This document shows, one piece after another, positions 60,934 through 64,000 of a stretch of 64,000 bases of DNA (its first letter is position 1; the number at the start of each line of letters is the position of its first letter). A program made the translations under genes and the position numbers. Source of the stretch: DAOMNN01 sp964404505 (lineage in GTDB: Bacteria > Pseudomonadota > Gammaproteobacteria > Burkholderiales > Rhodocyclaceae); contig CAYOKH010000002.1 of assembly GCA_964404505.1 (NCBI GenBank), positions 36,699 to 100,698 of the forward strand, in the 5' to 3' direction. The notes under the pieces are model-generated. The model worked only from the letters and a program-made list of their open reading frames with translations. It had not been told where the DNA came from and did not search any database.

Positions 60934-61998
60934 ATGCCCCTCGTTGCGATGCGACAGCTGCTCGACCATGCAGCAGAACACACGTACGGCTTGCCTGCGT
61001 TCAACGTGAACAACCTCGAGCAAGTCCAGGCCATCATGGAGGCCGCCGTCGAAACCGACAGCCCGGTCATCATGCAGGCGTCGGCCGGTGCACGAAAGTA
61101 CGCCGGCGAGGCCTTCCTGCGCCATCTCATCGACGCCGCGGTGGAAACCTACCCCCACATACCCGTGGCAATGCACCAGGATCATGGCCAGTCCCCGGCC
61201 GTATGCATGACCGCCATCCGCTCCGGATTCACCAGTGTGATGATGGACGGCTCGCTGCTCGAGGACGGCAAGACGCCTTCCTCGTACGAGTACAACGTCG
61301 AGGTGACGCGTGAAGTGGTGAAGTTTGCGCACGCGATCGGCGTCACGGTCGAAGCCGAGCTGGGTTGCCTCGGCTCGCTCGAGACGGGTCGGGCCGGCGA
61401 GGAGGATGGACACGGCGCGCAAGGTTCGCTCGATCACTCGATGCTGCTGACCGATCCCGATCAGGCTGCGGACTTCGTCAGCAAGACCGATTGCGATGCG
61501 CTCGCAATCGCGATCGGCACGAGTCACGGCGCCTACAAGTTCACCCGCAAGCCGACCGGCGACATCCTCGCCATCGAGCGCGTGAAGGCGATCCACGCGC
61601 GCATTCCGAACACTCATCTGGTCATGCACGGCTCGTCGTCCGTACCGCAGGAACTGCTCGAGGTAATCCGCCAGTATGGCGGCGACATCAAGGAAACCTA
61701 CGGCGTACCGCTCGAGGAAATCCAGACGGCGATTCGGCACGGGGTACGCAAGATCAACATCGACACCGACATCCGTCTTGCGATGACCGGCGCGGTGCGC
61801 AGGTTCTTCGCCGAGAATCCGTCGAAATTCGATCCCCGAGAATTCAACAAGCCTGCCCGCGAGGCCGCCAGGCAAGTGTGCAAGGCCCGCTTCGAGGCCT
61901 TCGGCAGCGCCGGCAACGCCGGCCGAATCCGTCCGGTCAGTCTGGAAAAGTTCGCCGCGCGCTACCGTTCCGGAGAGCTGGCTCAGGTGGTGCGCTGA
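60934..61998 (+). CDS. fba: Class II fructose-bisphosphate aldolase
   Basis: Zn2+-dependent aldolase for glycolysis, gluconeogenesis and the Calvin cycle. 354 residues. YGLPAFNVNNLEQVQA, metal ligands in AMHQDHGQSPAV, SVMMDGSLLEDGKTP, AELGCLGSLETG, and MHGSSSVPQELL with GVRKINIDTDIRLA. The CGGAGAAGG ribosome binding site precedes ATG 60934. It is the last gene of the carbon cluster; in related genomes purC often follows, but here an ars operon does. Confidence 0.96.
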   Translation: MPLVAMRQLLDHAAEHTYGLPAFNVNNLEQVQAIMEAAVETDSPVIMQASAGARKYAGEAFLRHLIDAAVETYPHIPVAMHQDHGQSPAVCMTAIRSGFTSVMMDGSLLEDGKTPSSYEYNVEVTREVVKFAHAIGVTVEAELGCLGSLETGRAGEEDGHGAQGSLDHSMLLTDPDQAADFVSKTDCDALAIAIGTSHGAYKFTRKPTGDILAIERVKAIHARIPNTHLVMHGSSSVPQELLEVIRQYGGDIKETYGVPLEEIQTAIRHGVRKINIDTDIRLAMTGAVRRFFAENPSKFDPREFNKPAREAARQVCKARFEAFGSAGNAGRIRPVSLEKFAARYRSGELAQVVR

Positions 61999-62068
61999 GC
62001 CTGATTCGGGGCCTTGGCGGCACCATCGGGCAGCGGGCGGACTGGCGATTCCTCCGAACGGAAGAAGG

Positions 62069-62126
62069 TCGACATTAACCGCTTTCTCGTGCACAATATT
62101 TTGACATTTGTTGAATTCTTGATCAA
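62069..62126 (+). promoter_or_regulatory. ars promoter and operator region
   Basis: TCGACA (62069-62074), 17 bases, CACAAT (62092-62097). Between it and the start is an AT-rich stretch with GAATTC and the palindrome TTGATCAA (62119-62126), the last base of which is the A of the arsR ATG. This is a good place for autoregulation by ArsR. arsR has no recognisable ribosome binding site. Confidence 0.5.
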
Positions 62127-62503
62127 TGCAAAGAGAATCCGCCCTGCAGGTGTTCGAAGCCCTCTCGTCCGGCGTACGCCTGGACGTGTTTCGGCTGCTC
62201 GTCCGCGCCGGGAAGGAAGGCCGCGTCGCCGGCGAGATTTCCGAGGCGCTCGACATTCCACCGACCAACCTCTCCTTTCACCTCAAGGGTCTGACCCACT
62301 GCGGACTGCTCTCGGTCGAACAGGAGGGTCGCTACCAGCGCTACCGCGCGAACATTCCGCTGATGCTCGACACGATCGCCTTCCTGACCGAGAACTGTTG
62401 CGCCGATAATCCCGACGATTGCGCCGTCTTGCGGCGCGACGCCCCCGGCACAAGCGCCTTTCTGCCGCCCCTCAATCCCGACCACAAGTGCCGCACGCCA
62501 TGA
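62126..62503 (+). CDS. arsR: Arsenic-responsive repressor ArsR
   Basis: Winged-helix repressor of 125 residues. Recognition region PPTNLSFHLKGLTHCGLL and wing VEQEGRYQRYR. Arsenite-binding cysteines are Cys91, Cys92 and Cys99 (ENCCADNPDDC) beyond the DNA-binding core, the layout of Acidithiobacillus-type ArsR (Cys95, 96, 102, from memory) rather than the CVC helix site of the plasmid R773 type. Its stop overlaps the arsC start by four bases (ATGA). Confidence 0.93.
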   Translation: MQRESALQVFEALSSGVRLDVFRLLVRAGKEGRVAGEISEALDIPPTNLSFHLKGLTHCGLLSVEQEGRYQRYRANIPLMLDTIAFLTENCCADNPDDCAVLRRDAPGTSAFLPPLNPDHKCRTP

Positions 62504-62979
62504 ACGTCCTCTTTCTTTGCACCGGAAACTCGTGCCGATCCATTCTGGCGGAAGCTACCTTCAACGCCCTTGCGCCCGAAGGCGTACGCGCGATGAGCGC
62601 CGGTAGCCAGCCGGCCGGCTACGTCCATCCACGTTCACTCGCGCTGCTCGAGCGCGAAGGCATCTCCGCCGAAGGCTGTCGCAGCAAGTCGTGGGACGAC
62701 CTGCCGGCCACGCCCGACGTCGTCATCACGGCATGCGCGAGCGCGGCCGGCGAAACCTGCCCCGTCTATCTCGCGCCGGTGCCGCGCGCCCACTGGGGCG
62801 TGGACGACCCGGCTCGTGCAACCGGCACCGATGCCGAAATCGACGCCGCATTCGAGCGGGCCTATCGCATCCTGCGCGCGCGCATCGAAGCCTTTCTCAC
62901 GCTGCCCCGCGACCTCGCGGAAAAGGATCCCGCCGCGTTCCGGGCCGAACTTGCCCGGATCGGCACCCTCACGCCCTGA
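62500..62979 (+). CDS. arsC: Arsenate reductase, thioredoxin-coupled (LMW-PTP type)
   Basis: Reduces arsenate to arsenite. 159 residues with the low-molecular-weight phosphatase P-loop LCTGNSCRS (nucleophile Cys7). The further redox cysteines Cys79 and Cys87 lie in ITACASAAGETCP, matching the triple-cysteine thioredoxin-dependent class of S. aureus ArsC. HWGVDDPA follows as expected. A longer open frame upstream is a shadow of arsR. Second gene of arsRCDA. Confidence 0.94.
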   Translation: MNVLFLCTGNSCRSILAEATFNALAPEGVRAMSAGSQPAGYVHPRSLALLEREGISAEGCRSKSWDDLPATPDVVITACASAAGETCPVYLAPVPRAHWGVDDPARATGTDAEIDAAFERAYRILRARIEAFLTLPRDLAEKDPAAFRAELARIGTLTP

Positions 62980-63003
62980 ATTCTCATGACAAGGAGTCTC
63001 ACC

Positions 63004-63354
63004 ATGCCGTCCATCCAGATCTTCGACCCCGCCCTGTGCTGCCCCACCGGTGTCTGTGGCACCGACGTCGACCAGGCGCTCGTCACCGCTGCCGCCGACC
63101 TCGACTGGGCCCGCCAGCAAGGCGCCGACATCGCGCGCTTCAACCTCGCCCAGCAACCGCAGGCCTTCGCCGACAACGCGCTGGTCAAGGGCTTCCTCGA
63201 CCGCTCGGGTCCCGACGCCCTGCCGCTGGTACTGCTCGACGGCGAGGTTGCGCTGGCCGGCCGCTACCCCGGCCGCGACGAACTCATCCGCTGGGCCGGG
63301 CTCGCCCCCACCCTCAAGCCCGTGCAGAGCGAGTGCTGCGGCGGTTGCTGCTGA
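63004..63354 (+). CDS. arsD: Arsenic metallochaperone ArsD
   Basis: Delivers arsenite to the ArsA ATPase and represses weakly. 116 residues. Cys12, Cys13 and Cys18 (LCCPTGVCG) match the functional triad of the R773 ArsD exactly in position. A second CC-GG-CC group ends the protein. AAGGAGTCTC precedes ATG 63004, which is preferred to the in-frame ATG at 62986. arsA follows after 16 bases. Confidence 0.94.
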   Translation: MPSIQIFDPALCCPTGVCGTDVDQALVTAAADLDWARQQGADIARFNLAQQPQAFADNALVKGFLDRSGPDALPLVLLDGEVALAGRYPGRDELIRWAGLAPTLKPVQSECCGGCC

Positions 63355-63370
63355 TCCGCAAAGACGCCCG

Positions 63371-64000
63371 ATGAAATTCCTCGAGAACCCGCCGCGCTAC
63401 CTGTTCTTCACCGGCAAGGGCGGCGTCGGCAAGACCTCGCTCGCCTGCGCGAGCGCGATCCGCCTGGCGGAATCCGGACGCAAGGTGCTGCTCGTCAGCA
63501 CCGATCCGGCCTCCAACGTCGGCCAGGTCTTGGGCCAGGACATCGGTCACCGCGTCACGCCGATTTCGGCGGTCGCGAACCTGTTCGCACTGGAAATCGA
63601 CCCGCAGGCCGCGGCCGCAGCCTACCGCGACCGGATCGTCGGTCCGGTGCGCGGCGTGCTGCCCGAAGCGGTCGTGCGCGGCATCGAGGAACAGCTCTCT
63701 GGCGCCTGCACCACCGAGATCGCCGCGTTCGACGAATTCACCGGACTACTCACCGATGCGGCGCTGACCGACGGTTTCGGGCACGTCGTGTTCGACACCG
63801 CCCCGACCGGCCACACCATCCGCCTGCTGCAACTGCCCGGTGCCTGGAGCGGCTTTCTCGATTCGAACCCGGACGGCGCGTCCTGTCTCGGTCCGCTGGC
63901 CGGGCTGGAGAAGCAGCGTAACCAGTACCGCGCCGCGGTCGACGCGTTGTCCGACCCGTCGCGCACCCGCCTCGTCCTCGTCGCCCGCGCCCAGGCCTCG
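63371..64000 (+). CDS. arsA: Arsenite efflux ATPase ArsA, 5' part
   Basis: ATPase that energises arsenite extrusion through a membrane partner (ArsB) and takes arsenite from ArsD. The first 210 residues are present; the gene runs off the window. Deviant Walker A GKGGVGKTS at residues 15-23, the STDPASNVGQVLGQ switch I region, DEFTGLL, and the DTAPTGHTIRLLQLPG switch II motif are all typical. Whether the protein has one or two ATPase halves, and whether arsB or acr3 follows, cannot be seen. Confidence 0.94.
   Translation, partial: MKFLENPPRYLFFTGKGGVGKTSLACASAIRLAESGRKVLLVSTDPASNVGQVLGQDIGHRVTPISAVANLFALEIDPQAAAAAYRDRIVGPVRGVLPEAVVRGIEEQLSGACTTEIAAFDEFTGLLTDAALTDGFGHVVFDTAPTGHTIRLLQLPGAWSGFLDSNPDGASCLGPLAGLEKQRNQYRAAVDALSDPSRTRLVLVARAQAS

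Noticed and set aside
62101..62129. Perfect TTGACA at 62101 as the -35 of the ars promoter
   Set aside because: At 17-base spacing the -10 would fall on the arsR start codon; the pair 62069/62092 fits better.

Overview
The window is 64 kb of a high-GC proteobacterial chromosome. It is almost fully coding: I see no gap over 300 bases without a gene and no rRNA, tRNA, CRISPR array, prophage or insertion sequence. Gene content and order point to a betaproteobacterium, perhaps near Rhodocyclales. Indicators are rhodanese-grxC-secB-gpsA, engB next to hemB and cytochrome c4, gpmA-envC-ctpA-moeB, argA with yggX, and tkt-gap-pgk-pyk-fba. The order comparison is from memory and the genus is inference. 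Two runs of ten N (7791-7800 in a phosphomannomutase, 24320-24329 in glyA) are scaffold joins that only look like frameshifts.

Layout. 1-4363: Na+-translocating NADH:quinone oxidoreductase genes nqrB(partial)CDEF, the maturation gene nqrM and a CBS-domain protein, closed by an intrinsic terminator. 4560-9071: ilvE, a small zinc-finger protein, an NTF2-like protein, a YheT-type hydrolase, phosphomannomutase/phosphoglucomutase and a DUF302 protein. 9129-12443: alaS diverging from a PduO-type cobalamin adenosyltransferase. 12636-16395: a TAXI-type TRAP transporter with a universal stress protein gene between permease and receptor. 16490-20264: DAHP synthase, mogA, darP and divergent pmbA. 20404-23925: a second TRAP transporter (dctPQM). 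24086-27012: glyA, nrdR, ribD. 27022-31821 (minus strand): gpmA-envC-ctpA-unknown-moeB.

31999-35117: an ArsR-type regulator with the two-cysteine layout of persulfide sensors, then rhodanese, glutaredoxin, secB, an SH3 protein and gpsA. 35137-38994: trmL and comF (minus), then bioB, bioC and a HAD phosphatase. 39014-41724: hemB and engB (minus) and cytochrome c4. The 3' end of engB is overlapped on the opposite strand by a set of hairpins ending in a strong terminator, a candidate small RNA. 41910-44677: moeA, rpiA, phoU. 44786-50525 (minus): rsmE, polyphosphate:AMP phosphotransferase, argA, a membrane diguanylate cyclase and yggX, tightly packed. 50612-51980: a thioredoxin-fold protein and an inositol-monophosphatase family enzyme. 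52062-61998: phosphoribulokinase, transketolase, GAPDH, phosphoglycerate kinase, pyruvate kinase and class II aldolase, interrupted by two uncharacterised genes. The GAPDH carries an NADP-type signature, which with phosphoribulokinase suggests Calvin-cycle or gluconeogenic use; RuBisCO is not in the window. 62126-64000: arsR-arsC-arsD-arsA(partial), visibly more GC-rich than the rest.

Together the genes describe a respiring aerobe or facultative organism with sodium energetics, periplasmic-receptor uptake of organic acids, polyphosphate and c-di-GMP metabolism, possible CO2 fixation, and arsenic resistance. Most of the window is core housekeeping. The items most worth a second look are the candidate RNA at the engB 3' end, the persulfide-sensor-like regulator, the NADP-type GAPDH, the diguanylate cyclase coupled to argA, and the two uncharacterised small proteins.
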